This document shows positions 49,315 to 59,454 of a DNA stretch of 64,000 bases, one piece after another. Location of the stretch: positions 1 to 64,000 of the forward strand of contig JAPFFF010000097.1 of the NCBI GenBank assembly GCA_039105265.1. Reading direction: 5' to 3'. The notes below the pieces were generated by a model. That model searched no databases and had not been told where the DNA came from. It worked only from the letters and a program-made list of their open reading frames with translations. Both the position numbers and the translations under genes were made by a program. Position 1 is the first letter of the stretch; each line of letters opens with the position of its first letter. The DNA is from Tritrichomonas musculus. Its lineage: Eukaryota; Parabasalia; Tritrichomonadida; Tritrichomonadidae.

Positions 49315-49706
49315 AGTAGTATACGTTAGGCTGGGATTCATTCCTCACCCCAGCCTAATCTGCTCGCCACCAAGCTCAGGTACGCCTTCGCTTGGGCCTC
49401 GCTACCCGGCCAAATACCCTCTGAAAACCTATCGTAAGTACACACTCTCTACTATTCCCCCAATGTCATTTCCAAGGTATGTAGTGGTTTTTGAATTCTA
49501 CACCCGAAAATATTGAAAAACGACAATGTACTTGAACTTGATGGACGGGGGTGGGAAGTTAAAGAGAATAGATAGGGTGTACTTATGATAGGTTTTTCAG
49601 TAGGTATTTGGCGGGGTAGCGAGGCCCAAGCGAAGGCTTGCCTGAGCTTGGTGGCGAGCAGATTAGGCTGGGGTGAGGAATGAATCCCAACCTAACGTAT
49701 ACTACT
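49315..49706. mobile_element. 392-bp TIR-only Maverick relic with target duplication
   Basis: The termini AGTAGTATACGTTAGG and CCTAACGTATACTACT are inverted copies of each other. The 5-bp duplication TCATA flanks both sides (49310-49314 and 49707-49711). The left half is a type I Maverick TIR (to about 49509), the right half a type II TIR (AACGACAATGTACTTGAACT onward) joined directly to it. No gene is present. The precise flanking duplication shows it moved as a unit, like a MITE mobilised by a full Maverick's integrase. Subterminal hairpins are intact. Confidence 0.92.
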
Positions 49707-49711
49707 TCATA

Positions 49712-50601
49712 AAATGCGTATTCTTCAATTACCGCAAGATCTAAATTTGATGTAATTTCAACAGTTTTAATTTTTAAAAAAAATAAAATGCTTAATATAT
49801 CATTATAACAGGTTAGTTAATTTATTAAAGATCTCTAATATCTGTTGTTTGGTATCGAGTAAGTTCTCTTCTTCATATGTTTTTCTTATCGAACATATAC
49901 ATATATATCCGAATCTCTATTATGGTTTCGACCTAGAAATTGCTTAGGACTGTAGAGAGTATCGATATATGTTTGAACGAAAATAGATAGAATATTCTCT
50001 TTTATAGATTGTCTGTTCTGGATATTCTTTTTTATTCTGATTTAGTTAATATCTCTAATATATTTTATTCTTATTTTTAAGGTAGCTAATAATCTCTTGT
50101 ATTTATCTTTTAATAACTCTTTCGATATCTTTCACTTTTTATTATCTTCTATCTTAACTAACACTTTATCGTAGATCATTCTCTTTGTATCAGTTAAGTT
50201 AACTATCTCAGCTAGTTTATCATCAACATTCGATATCAACTAATTAGCATAGATATGTCGATTATATCTCTCATTAATTCATTGATTAACGATTATGAAA
50301 TCTCTAAAGCATGCAAAGGGCTAAATATCATCAGCTGTTGCACTTATTAATGCAACTCGATCGAACTCTTTGGTTATCTCAATTAATCCAATATGTTGTA
50401 GTAATCTAGTCTTGTAATAAAGTCACTTAAACATACAGAAACAGTGTTGTAAGTAGAAATAATTATATTAACTTCAATATGTGTAGCTTTGTGGAACTCT
50501 TTAAAAGCATTATCATTAACACACAATCGAATGGAGTTAACTTAATTAAGATTTTTAATCGGAATATCAAAATATTCCAATACTGACGAATCAGAAAAGA
50601 A
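49712..50601 (-). other. Decayed coding-like stretch of unknown origin
   Basis: This region is less AT-extreme than its surroundings. The minus strand contains short, stop-interrupted stretches that read like protein (for example FDRVALISATADDI and VNLTDTKRMIYDKVLVKIED). I recognise no family. It is probably the remnant of an old gene or element, with too many stops to define. Confidence 0.3.
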
Positions 50602-52368
50602 TTCAATTTATGTACATGGCACCAGAAATCATTAGAGATGAACCATATGACCGAAAAGCTGATGTTTTTTCATTTACCATTATTTTTTATCAAGTTGATA
50701 AATAATAAAAAAATAACTTGTTACCAATTAAACAACCTTGTTGCCCATGAAAATAATCGTCCACTTTATAATCAGCAGATTAAAAATTCGATTTAAAAGT
50801 GAATTGAAGCTATTGGTCAAATAATTCAGAAAAAAGGTCAAATTTAAAGAAATTTTTAACAAACTCACTGATTTGTCAGACGTCAATAGTGAAGAATCTT
50901 GCATTTTGGAAAATGTTGTTCGTGTATACATTGACATAATTACGGACTAAAATGATCCGGCTGAACGGTTGATTGAGGAATCTGAAAAGATTGAAAAGGA
51001 ATTGACTGAATGCAAAAAAGAGAAAGAATCATTGATGCGAAAGGTAGCAGGACTTGAAGAACTTAATAAAGAAATGTGTAAATATTTGAAGAAGAAGAAA
51101 TAATCATTCATGCTTGATTATCGAGGAACTACAGAGAGATACTTGAAATAAGGAAGAATGACCAAGAAGATAATGAGGATGCTTCAATCACTGTGAATAT
51201 CTGCAGTGACATGCAAGAAAATGGCACTACATTTCAAAATGATAAAAATATAAATCAAGTAAAATTCAATGATTCTGTTTCATCAATCAGAAGCTTCTCA
51301 TTCAAAGATTGTACTTCTTTGAGGACTGTTTTTTAACTGGCAATTCAGTCACATCTATCGGCAATAAAGAATTTGTAGGCTGTTCATCACTCTTGCAAAT
51401 AACAAATCCTTCTTCTGTGCAAAACACAGCCTCACTAGTGTTTGGCTGCGATCCGATGCTGTTGATTCACATTCCTCAGTCTTTCAAAGATGCTGGCCCA
51501 TTTTCAGACATCGATAAATATGAAATCAATGAGTTAACCAATCAAACATATGCACACAACAAAGTCACTAAAGAAACCAAAGAAGAATTCTTGCTTGCTG
51601 CTTATGATGAAAATCAACCAAATTGCTGAAAATTGGGTTGATTTTTTTATATCTCGGTGAAGATTTCACAGATTCGATTACCATGAAGAGTTTCGCTTCC
51701 CGTTGACTTCTAAAGAGAAAGAAAAGCTGAAAACTCAAATTTTTGATTATCCAATTCTTTTTGATTCCGAGAACAAGATTGATCTCACACACAACTTTCT
51801 TATAAAGAAGCATATGAAAAATTGAAATCTTTCAAAACAGACAAAAAAATACTTGCTACAAAGAAAAAGTGACAACAAATTGACTCCAACAGTCAGGAGC
51901 AAAATTATTTTTTGGAGTAGCTTGCACAATGAAACAGCTGCATGCACGTAATGCGTTTCATAAGAATCTTAAGCTTCATGACATTCTTCTCGATGAGAAT
52001 CGTGAAGAAAAATTGCTTCTTTTTATTTGACAAAGTTTTTGAAATGTTTCTTACTTACAATGAATATGACGCATTCCAAGTTGATGTGCATTCTTATATA
52101 TGACGATCTGCCCCGGTTTTCCTAACCTTGCAAATTTAAGATGATGAATAGAGTGGGACATGGATGGAGGCATGAAAAAACAGAAATGATTCCAGAAAAC
52201 TACTGGAACCTCTTACAAATGTGCTGGAATCAGAATCCAGAAGAAAGACCAACATTTGGTGAAATAACCAGAATTATTCATAATGTCATATATGCACACG
52301 AAGAGTTTGGGGTGAAAACTGATTTGGAAAATCTACATGAATATCAAATCAGAATCAATAAAAGCTAA
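50602..52368 (+). pseudogene. Decayed protein kinase/coiled-coil/BspA-LRR gene
   Basis: Plus-strand fragments of a trichomonad LRR-kinase gene lie in order but in several frames. They are: an activation-segment piece (YMAPEIIRDEPYDRKADVFS, near 50610-50690); a charged coiled coil (EKIEKELTECKKEKESLMRK, 50950-51100); LRR repeats (FNDSVSSIRSFSFKDCTSL and TSIGNKEFVGCSSL, 51265-51400); a catalytic-loop piece (LHARNAFHKNLKLHDILLDE, ~51930-52000); and a kinase C-lobe end (LLQMCWNQNPEERPTFGEIT, 52141-52368). Several frameshifts and stops separate them, so it is dead. Two kinase pieces suggest either a two-kinase gene or two overlapping remnants. Confidence 0.75.
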
Positions 52369-52866
52369 CAACTAAAAAAATTATGAATTATACATTTTAT
52401 TTTCCAAATAATAGACTAATTGTTCTTGGATAACACATTTAAATTGTATTTTTTTCTAAAAAATGAGATATAATGCTTTTTTTATTCTCTTTTTCAAATG
52501 AATTATATTTGAAATCTTTTGAAGTATTGTGTTTTATAATTAAAATAGATTCTTTAAAAAATAATCAAATTAAAATTTGCAGACAAAAACTATATATCAA
52601 TTTTTCCCTTTTATGAAGAGAAAAATGAATGAAAAATAATTCAGAAATTTCAAATCATTTGAATTATAACATTCAAAGGATGTATTTTAAAATTTTAAGA
52701 GAGCTAAATTTTAAATTGAGTGTGAATAAAAAATAAAACATACAATTTGTTTTTATATCATAAACTTTTTGAATTAATAATCGATATTTCAAATGATTAT
52801 CCACCTAACTTTAATAAAAAATAAATATTGAATTTTAATGTCTCTTTTCATTTTTATTAAAGCAAA
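52369..52866. other. AT-rich spacer
   Basis: About 500 bp, AT-rich, with no gene. An initiator-like motif lies at its right end for the caspase-like gene. Confidence 0.5.
52848..52854 (+). promoter_or_regulatory. Initiator-like motif of the caspase-like gene
   Basis: TTTTCATTTTT with the TCA at 52848-52850, 17 bases before the ATG at 52867. It fits the trichomonad initiator pattern. Confidence 0.55.
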
Positions 52867-53706
52867 ATGACATACGTTGATCAGCCAGATAAAAAACAAA
52901 AGCATCCACATTATGAACATCGAACAGTTAAACTCGATCTAAAAGATAATGAATTCTCAAGCAAAGAATTTCATAAAATACGTAAGGTTTCAACTCACAA
53001 GAAACTTTTGAAATCACTTGGAAGAATTGGAATGTGTTTAAATAACAAACCAACTTCTAGCATTCCACCTGGCGATCTAAATAAAAATTGTTTAATATTA
53101 ATCAACGATTACTACAAAGAAAATTATGAACTTGATGTAGGACCTTTGAATGATGGATATTTGATCGGATTAAAACATCATCGCCTAGGGTTCAAAATAT
53201 TTTTCTTACATAATCCACGTAGTGACGAGTTCTTAAATATTCTTCCATTTTTCTTAAAGAATACAACAGAATCTCTCACTGTTTTCTATTCAGGAAGGAA
53301 TACCAATGGAAATCATGGAATTGAATTTATAAATGGCTCTGTATCAAAAGGATCGATGTCAGAACTTATTGCTAAGAATTGTACAGGGAAACCACATGTT
53401 ACATTCATTACAGATTGTATTGGTGGTGGATCTGTTTTTGATATTAAGCATGATACAGAACAATGCGAGTCTAATATGATTTCCATGTATGTGAATAAAG
53501 CAACTGCACCTGATTCAAAGCGATCAAAACGTTCACATGGTATTTTTACATATTATTTCTCAAAGATTATTAGCGATTGCCCTAATATTACTCCAAATAG
53601 ATTAATTGAACGAATGGAACCTTCTCTAAAACGTTTTAATGAAGAGTTTCATGTTGATATTTCAAATGCAAAGCTTGGTGAAACACCAATATTTCCAACA
53701 AAATAG
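52867..53706 (+). CDS. Caspase/metacaspase-fold protein, probably catalytically dead
   Basis: This 279-residue protein without signal peptide has a clan CD p20-like fold: strand CLILINDYY (~77), GPLNDGYLIGLKHHRLGFKIFF (~96-117), LTVFYSGR (~138), then HVTFITDCIGGGSVFD (~177-192) and late p10-like elements (HGIFTYYFSKII ~222). Active caspases and metacaspases have SGHG and DC(C)HSG/QACxG; here these positions read SGRN and DCIGGG, so the catalytic His and Cys both appear replaced. It is likely a pseudo-enzyme with a regulatory or scaffold role. The frame is intact with a good initiator, so it is probably expressed. Confidence 0.75.
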   Translation: MTYVDQPDKKQKHPHYEHRTVKLDLKDNEFSSKEFHKIRKVSTHKKLLKSLGRIGMCLNNKPTSSIPPGDLNKNCLILINDYYKENYELDVGPLNDGYLIGLKHHRLGFKIFFLHNPRSDEFLNILPFFLKNTTESLTVFYSGRNTNGNHGIEFINGSVSKGSMSELIAKNCTGKPHVTFITDCIGGGSVFDIKHDTEQCESNMISMYVNKATAPDSKRSKRSHGIFTYYFSKIISDCPNITPNRLIERMEPSLKRFNEEFHVDISNAKLGETPIFPTK

Positions 53707-54119
53707 GTATGAATTAACACACTCAATTAATAACTTATTTTTACCATGATTTAATAAAAATACTCTTTTTTGATTTCGGAATTTCTACTTTCTTATATTT
53801 TATACAAAGATATTTATGATATGAGAACATTTCAAAAACTTCAACCAAGTAATAAAAACCTTGAAATACTGAACCAAACGAAAAACACAAGTAATTAAAA
53901 AAGTCTAATATTTCACGTAAATTCAATAGATTTATTTGATTGTAAAAAAATATTAAAAAAAAAAATCCAGAATTCACCAGTTTAAATAGACAAAAATATA
54001 TTTTTAGATCTAGATAAAGATATTACAGATGTTTTTAATATCGCGGAGTTTTTTTAAATAACTTCATATATTAAGATTATTTTTCCTATTATTATTTTTT
54101 AGAAGTAGATGTATGTAAT
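53707..54119. other. Convergent spacer between the caspase-like and LRR-kinase genes
   Basis: About 410 bp, AT-rich. It holds the 3' ends of two convergent genes and nothing else seen. Confidence 0.5.
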
Positions 54120-57100
54120 TTATGATAGATTTAATGCAAAGTTAAAAATAAAATCCTCCTGGTATTTCACATGCTCATTAATAAAATTTCGAATATGATT
54201 ATACTGCTTTCCTCCCCAAGAAACAAATATCGGCATCTCTTTGTTCTGAATATCTTTTATTTTAGTGATATTTATAAACTTGCTATTTTTGTATGCAAAT
54301 AATTGGGGATTTGGCAATTTGGCCTTTTTAGATGGATCAATATAACTCATAATTTTTTTGATAAAATCTTGGACACTTGGATATTCGATGAAAGCTATAG
54401 CGAAAGTGAAGCAGTCTCTATTTATATCAGTGTCATTGTTGATTTTTGATATGTCACAAAGCACACAAATTCGATACTCTTTGCCTATAGCCGGCTTTAT
54501 TTGTATGTTTAAATATGAACCTAATGAATGAATTGGATCTGTATCTTTGTAATATTTGACAATATAGTTTGATGCGTGTTCAATTGTGAAAAAGAGAATA
54601 ATTTTTTTACCAGGCTTTAATATTTTATCTGATAATTCAATCAAATCTCCTGACAATTTAGTTTTATCAGAAATACTAAATCTTTTTATAGGCACATTCT
54701 CGTCAAATAGTATTGATCGCAAATAACGCGTGATCATAAGTTCTGAATTTTTTGAATTGTTAGATGACTGACTGATTTTTGGCTGAGGTTCAATTTGTTT
54801 CTGAACTTCGAGGCTTCTTTCACTTCCACTTAATTTTATATTCATGCCACTTTTTGCATTTTTAGGCTTTTCTTTAGCGTATTTAAGCTTGATTCCAAAG
54901 GTACGAAGATAAGTTTCAACTTCACATCTGTTCGCACCAAAAGTGTTTATGTATTGTTCATTTATTATTTCTTCAAGTACTGAATTAAATGATGGACGGT
55001 TAGATGGTGCAGCTGACCAGCATCTATTTAGAAGTGTTTGAATATTTTTGTCTTGAATAAGCTTTAAATCGGGACGTTCTCCTTTTTTTATAACTTTTTG
55101 AATAAAATCATTCATTTTGTATCCTTCATAAGGACGCTTGCACGTGATCAGTTCATACGCAATGATCGAATATGAATAAACATCTGCTTCATTAGAAAAT
55201 GGCTTGTCATTGAAAATCTCAGGCGCGGTGTACGTGTTGCCATTAGGATTCATCATTGAGTAATCGTTGATGTGAGGGAAATATTTTTCATCAAGAATGA
55301 TGTTTGATGGTGTCAAATTGTTGTGTATGATGTTGTTTGAGTGAAGATATTCCATCCCAATGGTTATCCCAAGCAGTATGATGTATCGTTGAGTGCCTTT
55401 CAGTCTCAATTTATTCATGTTGCTAAATGCTTCTTCAAGTGAGAGTCCTCGTATGTAATCTGTGACAATTGTCGGCTGAAGTTTCGGTCCAAAATCGATA
55501 AAATGGAATCCATGGATTGCTGAAACTACTGGACTCTTCACTGATGATAATTGAATCATGTGAAAGAAAAAAGAGCGAACTTCTTCAGGTGTTCTTAAAG
55601 CTGCCTGAAGTGTTTTGACACGCTTTGTTTGATTCGTTTCTTTTTCTATTGCTAAATACGACATTCCAGATTGGCCAGATCCAATCTCTCCTTTGATATC
55701 AAAATAATTGCTCAGGACAATTTTTGTTGTTGGTTTAATAATGAAACTGTTGAGTTTTCCACATCCTTCAAATAATCTTGATGAAATTCTGACATAGCAA
55801 ATGTTGGAAAGAGAGAATTTTGTGAGTTTACGACAGTTTTTGAAACATGATTCTTCAATCGTCAATTGTTCACCTTGAAATTCAAATTCTTGAAGATTTT
55901 TTGCTTCATTGAAGCAATTACTTGTAATGGTCAATGAAGGACTGGCGATTTGGACTGCTTCTAGTTTGTTGAGTTTGGAAAATATTTCTTTTTCTAGAAT
56001 AAATGCTTCTTTCGTGATGAGATTTACATGCTTTAAGTTGAAACCGATTTTATTAAATGAATTTTGTGCAATAGATCCAATTTGATTGATTTTTATCGTT
56101 ATTGATTCGAGTGACTTGCATTGATCTATCATGCTTGAAAAAGGATTAAGATTATTAATATGAAGTTCTAATTTTCTGATTCTATTCAACCTATAACTAG
56201 GAATTGGAACAGGTTTGTCAAAGGAATTTTCATGAATGGTTAGATTGATGCAGTTTAGATAAATAGGAGAGATGCTTTTATCTCGCTCGAAGCAGAATTC
56301 TTCAAAGCAAATGGATTCTGCTTTCGGTAATGAGATTTTGTTCAATTTCGTACATCCTGAAAATGATTTTCGACCAAAATTCACTTCAATCGCATCTGGA
56401 AATGAAATCGATGTCAGTGATGAACAATTCTCAAAAGATCCTTGTTCAATGATCAAGGATTTTATTCCGGTGATTTCAACTCTCTGAAGATTGCTCGCTC
56501 TCGAAAAACAGTATTCTTCAAATTCGAGATTTGATTCAACTTTCAATTTAAGTTCTTTGAGGGATTCACATCCAGAAAATGCATTGGATCCAATTTTAAT
56601 GCTTTTCAAATTTAAGAATGAAACTGACGAGAGCGAATTGCAACCCATAAAGCCGTTTTTCCCAATAATGACAGAAGGACTGTTAACTTTCAATTCTTGG
56701 AGATTTATATTTCCATGAAAGCATTCGTCACATAGTTCTAATTCAGAGGAAGTTGCTATCTCAAATTTTTGGAGTGACTCACATCCAGAAAATGCATTTG
56801 AACCAAATTTTGCTTTTACCAATTTTTCAAAATGAAATAAAGAAACATTTCTCAAATTTCTGAAACCAAAATTATTAACATTCAAATCTTTTGAAACAAA
56901 TCTAATACCTTTGATATTTTTAGATTCATAGAAGCAATTTTCTTTAATTTCAATTTTCTGATTGTATATGAGTTCAATGTACTGGATATTTTGACATTTA
57001 ATAAATTTTCGAAAAATATCGGTATTGAATGGTGGTGAATAGACATTGAAAGAAAAAAGTTTTTGAGATCTTATGAACTTTATCGCATTATTTTTGAATT

Positions 57101-58304
57101 GATAATCATTCAACGAGAAAATCATTTCTTCAGATGGTGCATTTTTATTTTCTGTTTTGTTCTTGTAAAGAAGAAATTCATTCCTATTGATGAAATAATT
57201 ATTTTTTTTATCAATTTCAATTTTTTTTAGGTTATCACATCCATAAAAACTTTGTTCTTCAATTTTATTCAAACTAGATGGGATGGAAAGACTTTCAAGT
57301 AATGATTTGTTAAATGCTAGATTACATATCTTTCGAACTTTTGAATATGGTGCAAATGACAGAGATTTGATCTCTGTGTCTTGAAATGCTTTTTCACAAA
57401 TTCGCGTCACAGTATATTTAAATGATTTAAACTGGACATTTCTTGGAATAAAAATGTCGCCATTTGCTTTTGGCGACTCAATAACATGCGCTATATGATA
57501 TTTATCGAACAATCTATAAACAATATTACCCGGGGGTGTGAAAACTTCTCCTTCTCCTACATCATTCTCTTCTGGATCTTCTTCTTCAGTGTTTTCATAC
57601 TCTTCATCATAATCATCATCACTTTTATATGAATAATATTCATTTTTGGACTTATCTTTCTTTTTATCGTTATTTTCAATTATATTAGCAGGTTTATCTT
57701 TTGCATTAATGCCTTTCTTTTCGATCTGTTTTTGGTCATTGTAACTTTGAATTGACTTTTTATTTTCTTGTTTTTTATGAAATGAAAATTGATCGTTGAG
57801 AAAATCAAATAAATTATAATTGACTTTAAAACCAATATTATCTGTGATTTTGATATTAGAAAAAACATTACATTTAAATTTGTCAACCGTTTCTTTAATT
57901 TGAGGAGCTAATTTTTTTAGATCGATTTCATTATTAATCTGAGTTCCATAAAGAAGTCGGATTTGGCTTTGATTATCTTCAATTGATTGTTTAACGATAT
58001 GAAACCATCCTTCATTTAAGAACATCAAAGTTTCTTGCTTTTGCGCGTTAAAGACAAAAATAATAATCTTCATTTGGGATATTAATTTTTTTAAAAGAAA
58101 CGTTGGCTTAACATTACCTGAAATAACCCAAGCATCCCAATTACATCCTTCGATCGAATATTTTACAACATTAGGTTGAGATGAAACATTAATTTTTTGT
58201 TTTACAACTGTCTCTTCTAACTGGTGTAAATAGACATCATACTTCCCAATAAACATAATCGAACCACTTTCATCATCTTTTTTGTTTTTATTGGAGTTAG
58301 TCAT
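54120..58304 (-). CDS. Ras-like/BspA-LRR/pseudokinase fusion protein, 1394 aa
   Basis: Residues ~15-175 follow the strand order of a small GTPase (IMFIGKYDV, GCNWDAWVISG, MKIIIFVFNAQKQETL, IRLLYGTQINNEIDL, FSNIKITDNIGFKV), but the GKS/T and NKxD motifs are not kept. An acidic linker (~185-245) follows, then BspA-type LRRs (~255-860; IPSSLNKIEEQSFYGCDNLK, FSGCESLKELKL). A TKL-like kinase domain (~865-1120) has a glycine loop GSGQSG and a lysine in RVKTL. The catalytic loop reads HNNLTPSN in place of HRDLKPxN, and DYS stands in place of DFG, followed by APE. The last ~260 residues are unrecognised. It is cytosolic, with no signal peptide. GTP and ATP chemistry are both doubtful, so a signalling scaffold is the likeliest role. 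Confidence 0.85.
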   Translation of the reverse strand: MTNSNKNKKDDESGSIMFIGKYDVYLHQLEETVVKQKINVSSQPNVVKYSIEGCNWDAWVISGNVKPTFLLKKLISQMKIIIFVFNAQKQETLMFLNEGWFHIVKQSIEDNQSQIRLLYGTQINNEIDLKKLAPQIKETVDKFKCNVFSNIKITDNIGFKVNYNLFDFLNDQFSFHKKQENKKSIQSYNDQKQIEKKGINAKDKPANIIENNDKKKDKSKNEYYSYKSDDDYDEEYENTEEEDPEENDVGEGEVFTPPGNIVYRLFDKYHIAHVIESPKANGDIFIPRNVQFKSFKYTVTRICEKAFQDTEIKSLSFAPYSKVRKICNLAFNKSLLESLSIPSSLNKIEEQSFYGCDNLKKIEIDKKNNYFINRNEFLLYKNKTENKNAPSEEMIFSLNDYQFKNNAIKFIRSQKLFSFNVYSPPFNTDIFRKFIKCQNIQYIELIYNQKIEIKENCFYESKNIKGIRFVSKDLNVNNFGFRNLRNVSLFHFEKLVKAKFGSNAFSGCESLQKFEIATSSELELCDECFHGNINLQELKVNSPSVIIGKNGFMGCNSLSSVSFLNLKSIKIGSNAFSGCESLKELKLKVESNLEFEEYCFSRASNLQRVEITGIKSLIIEQGSFENCSSLTSISFPDAIEVNFGRKSFSGCTKLNKISLPKAESICFEEFCFERDKSISPIYLNCINLTIHENSFDKPVPIPSYRLNRIRKLELHINNLNPFSSMIDQCKSLESITIKINQIGSIAQNSFNKIGFNLKHVNLITKEAFILEKEIFSKLNKLEAVQIASPSLTITSNCFNEAKNLQEFEFQGEQLTIEESCFKNCRKLTKFSLSNICYVRISSRLFEGCGKLNSFIIKPTTKIVLSNYFDIKGEIGSGQSGMSYLAIEKETNQTKRVKTLQAALRTPEEVRSFFFHMIQLSSVKSPVVSAIHGFHFIDFGPKLQPTIVTDYIRGLSLEEAFSNMNKLRLKGTQRYIILLGITIGMEYLHSNNIIHNNLTPSNIILDEKYFPHINDYSMMNPNGNTYTAPEIFNDKPFSNEADVYSYSIIAYELITCKRPYEGYKMNDFIQKVIKKGERPDLKLIQDKNIQTLLNRCWSAAPSNRPSFNSVLEEIINEQYINTFGANRCEVETYLRTFGIKLKYAKEKPKNAKSGMNIKLSGSERSLEVQKQIEPQPKISQSSNNSKNSELMITRYLRSILFDENVPIKRFSISDKTKLSGDLIELSDKILKPGKKIILFFTIEHASNYIVKYYKDTDPIHSLGSYLNIQIKPAIGKEYRICVLCDISKINNDTDINRDCFTFAIAFIEYPSVQDFIKKIMSYIDPSKKAKLPNPQLFAYKNSKFINITKIKDIQNKEMPIFVSWGGKQYNHIRNFINEHVKYQEDFIFNFALNLS

Positions 58305-58311
58305 ACAATTT

Positions 58312-58317
58312 CAATGA
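58312..58317 (-). promoter_or_regulatory. Weak initiator-like motif of the fusion gene
   Basis: The minus strand reads TTCATTGAAA with TCA at 58315-58317, about 11 bases before the ATG. It is a partial match to the trichomonad initiator. Confidence 0.35.
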
Positions 58318-58536
58318 ATAAAAATAAAAACGTTAAACGCAGAAATGTGATGTGAAAAATAACGTAAAATTTTACAATTGTAATAAGAATAATTATTATA
58401 CGAATGCATTTCAATTAACAGTATTATTTAAAATTATAACATGAATGATTAAATTCAGATAAATACACAGGTTAATTAGCACTTACTACTACATCATTGC
58501 TTCCAATTAGTGCACTAATGATATCAATTCAGATAA

Positions 58537-58960
58537 ATGCAAACTAAGCCAATTGTTAAAAATGAAACAGAATCATTTATCGAAATTATTAACTCAGACT
58601 TAATCAACATCACTTTTGAAGGTGATAGAAATACCATTAATTTCAGCAATTGTGGCATTAAACGTGATCATACAAAATTTATCAATTTCTCTTCTACAGT
58701 TGGCCGCGGAGGTTGTATTTAAATCTTAAAGTTAACTTTTAGAGAATGCAAAGAAATATTCAGAGTTGCAATTTTTTCATTATAAAATATAAAGGCTAAT
58801 GAAATAAACGAATGAGTCAGTACAAGTGGATGCTACTAATTGCCCCTTTACAGGTTTTGTGAAAAAGAATTCATGTCACATTGATTGAATAATGTTCCAA
58901 ATAAAATGCTGTTAAATCATCCAAGTTTTAATGGATAAGTTAAATTCATTAATTCTAAAT
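58537..58960 (+). pseudogene. Fragment resembling Pmp-type beta-helix surface protein
   Basis: A short open stretch (58537-58722) reads FIEIINSDLINITFEGDRNT and IKRDHTKFINFSSTVGRGGCI, the FxxN...GGA/C-I style of Pmp-like right-handed beta-helix repeats found in trichomonad surface protein families. After its stop, similar traces follow (LKLTFRECKEIFRV, then CEKEFMSH) interrupted by stops. No start or end of a full gene is visible. It is a decayed fragment, and the family assignment is tentative. Confidence 0.4.
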
Positions 58961-59429
58961 TCTGCGTTTTCTTTTGCTTTTAAACAATCAACAAAAATGA
59001 GAAGTGCGAGAACTTAAATAACGTATTTTTGTATGTTCATTATCTTTGTATCTTATCAAAAATACTTTAATATTATTTCCATTTTAATATTAATTAATTT
59101 CCTAATATTCCATTTATTGTTATTAAATGAAATTAATTAAATTTTGATTAATTATTCTTCAAAATACTGATTAGGCTTGTTATTCTGATATCAATTATCA
59201 GGTTTGGCACTTTTTTTAACTCAGATAATCGATAATAAAATGCTATCGATTGGAACTTTTTATTGATTAATTCGATTTTCAAGTATGAAATGTGATACAA
59301 AAAAAATATGCTTTTGATATCGAATCTTGATTAATCGAAATTAATACCTGAAAAAAACCATTAAAAATAGTATTTTAATGGCATAAAATAAATATATTCT
59401 AACTTATTATGTAAAAGAATCAGATTTTA

Positions 59430-59454
59430 TTAAGGTAAAAATGCCATACGTTAA
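59430..59454 (+). repeat. Internal 25-bp inverted repeat, left arm
   Basis: It begins TTAAGGTAAAAATGCC and ends CGTTAA, and is an exact inverted match to 60231-60255. The ends are TTAA on both outer sides. Confidence 0.9.

Noticed and set aside
50602-52368. Treating 51309-51629 or 52141-52368 as real small genes
   Set aside because: Both are pieces of known domains (LRR; kinase C-lobe) in a decayed gene, with flanking pieces in other frames.
53707-53725. GTATGA...TTAACACAC after the caspase-like stop, resembling trichomonad intron signals
   Set aside because: The spacing is far too short, the 3' CAG is missing, and the gene already ends properly at 53706.
58537-58722. A real 61-residue gene
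   Set aside because: It reads like an internal piece of a beta-helix surface protein, with further decayed pieces downstream. A short start by chance is more likely.
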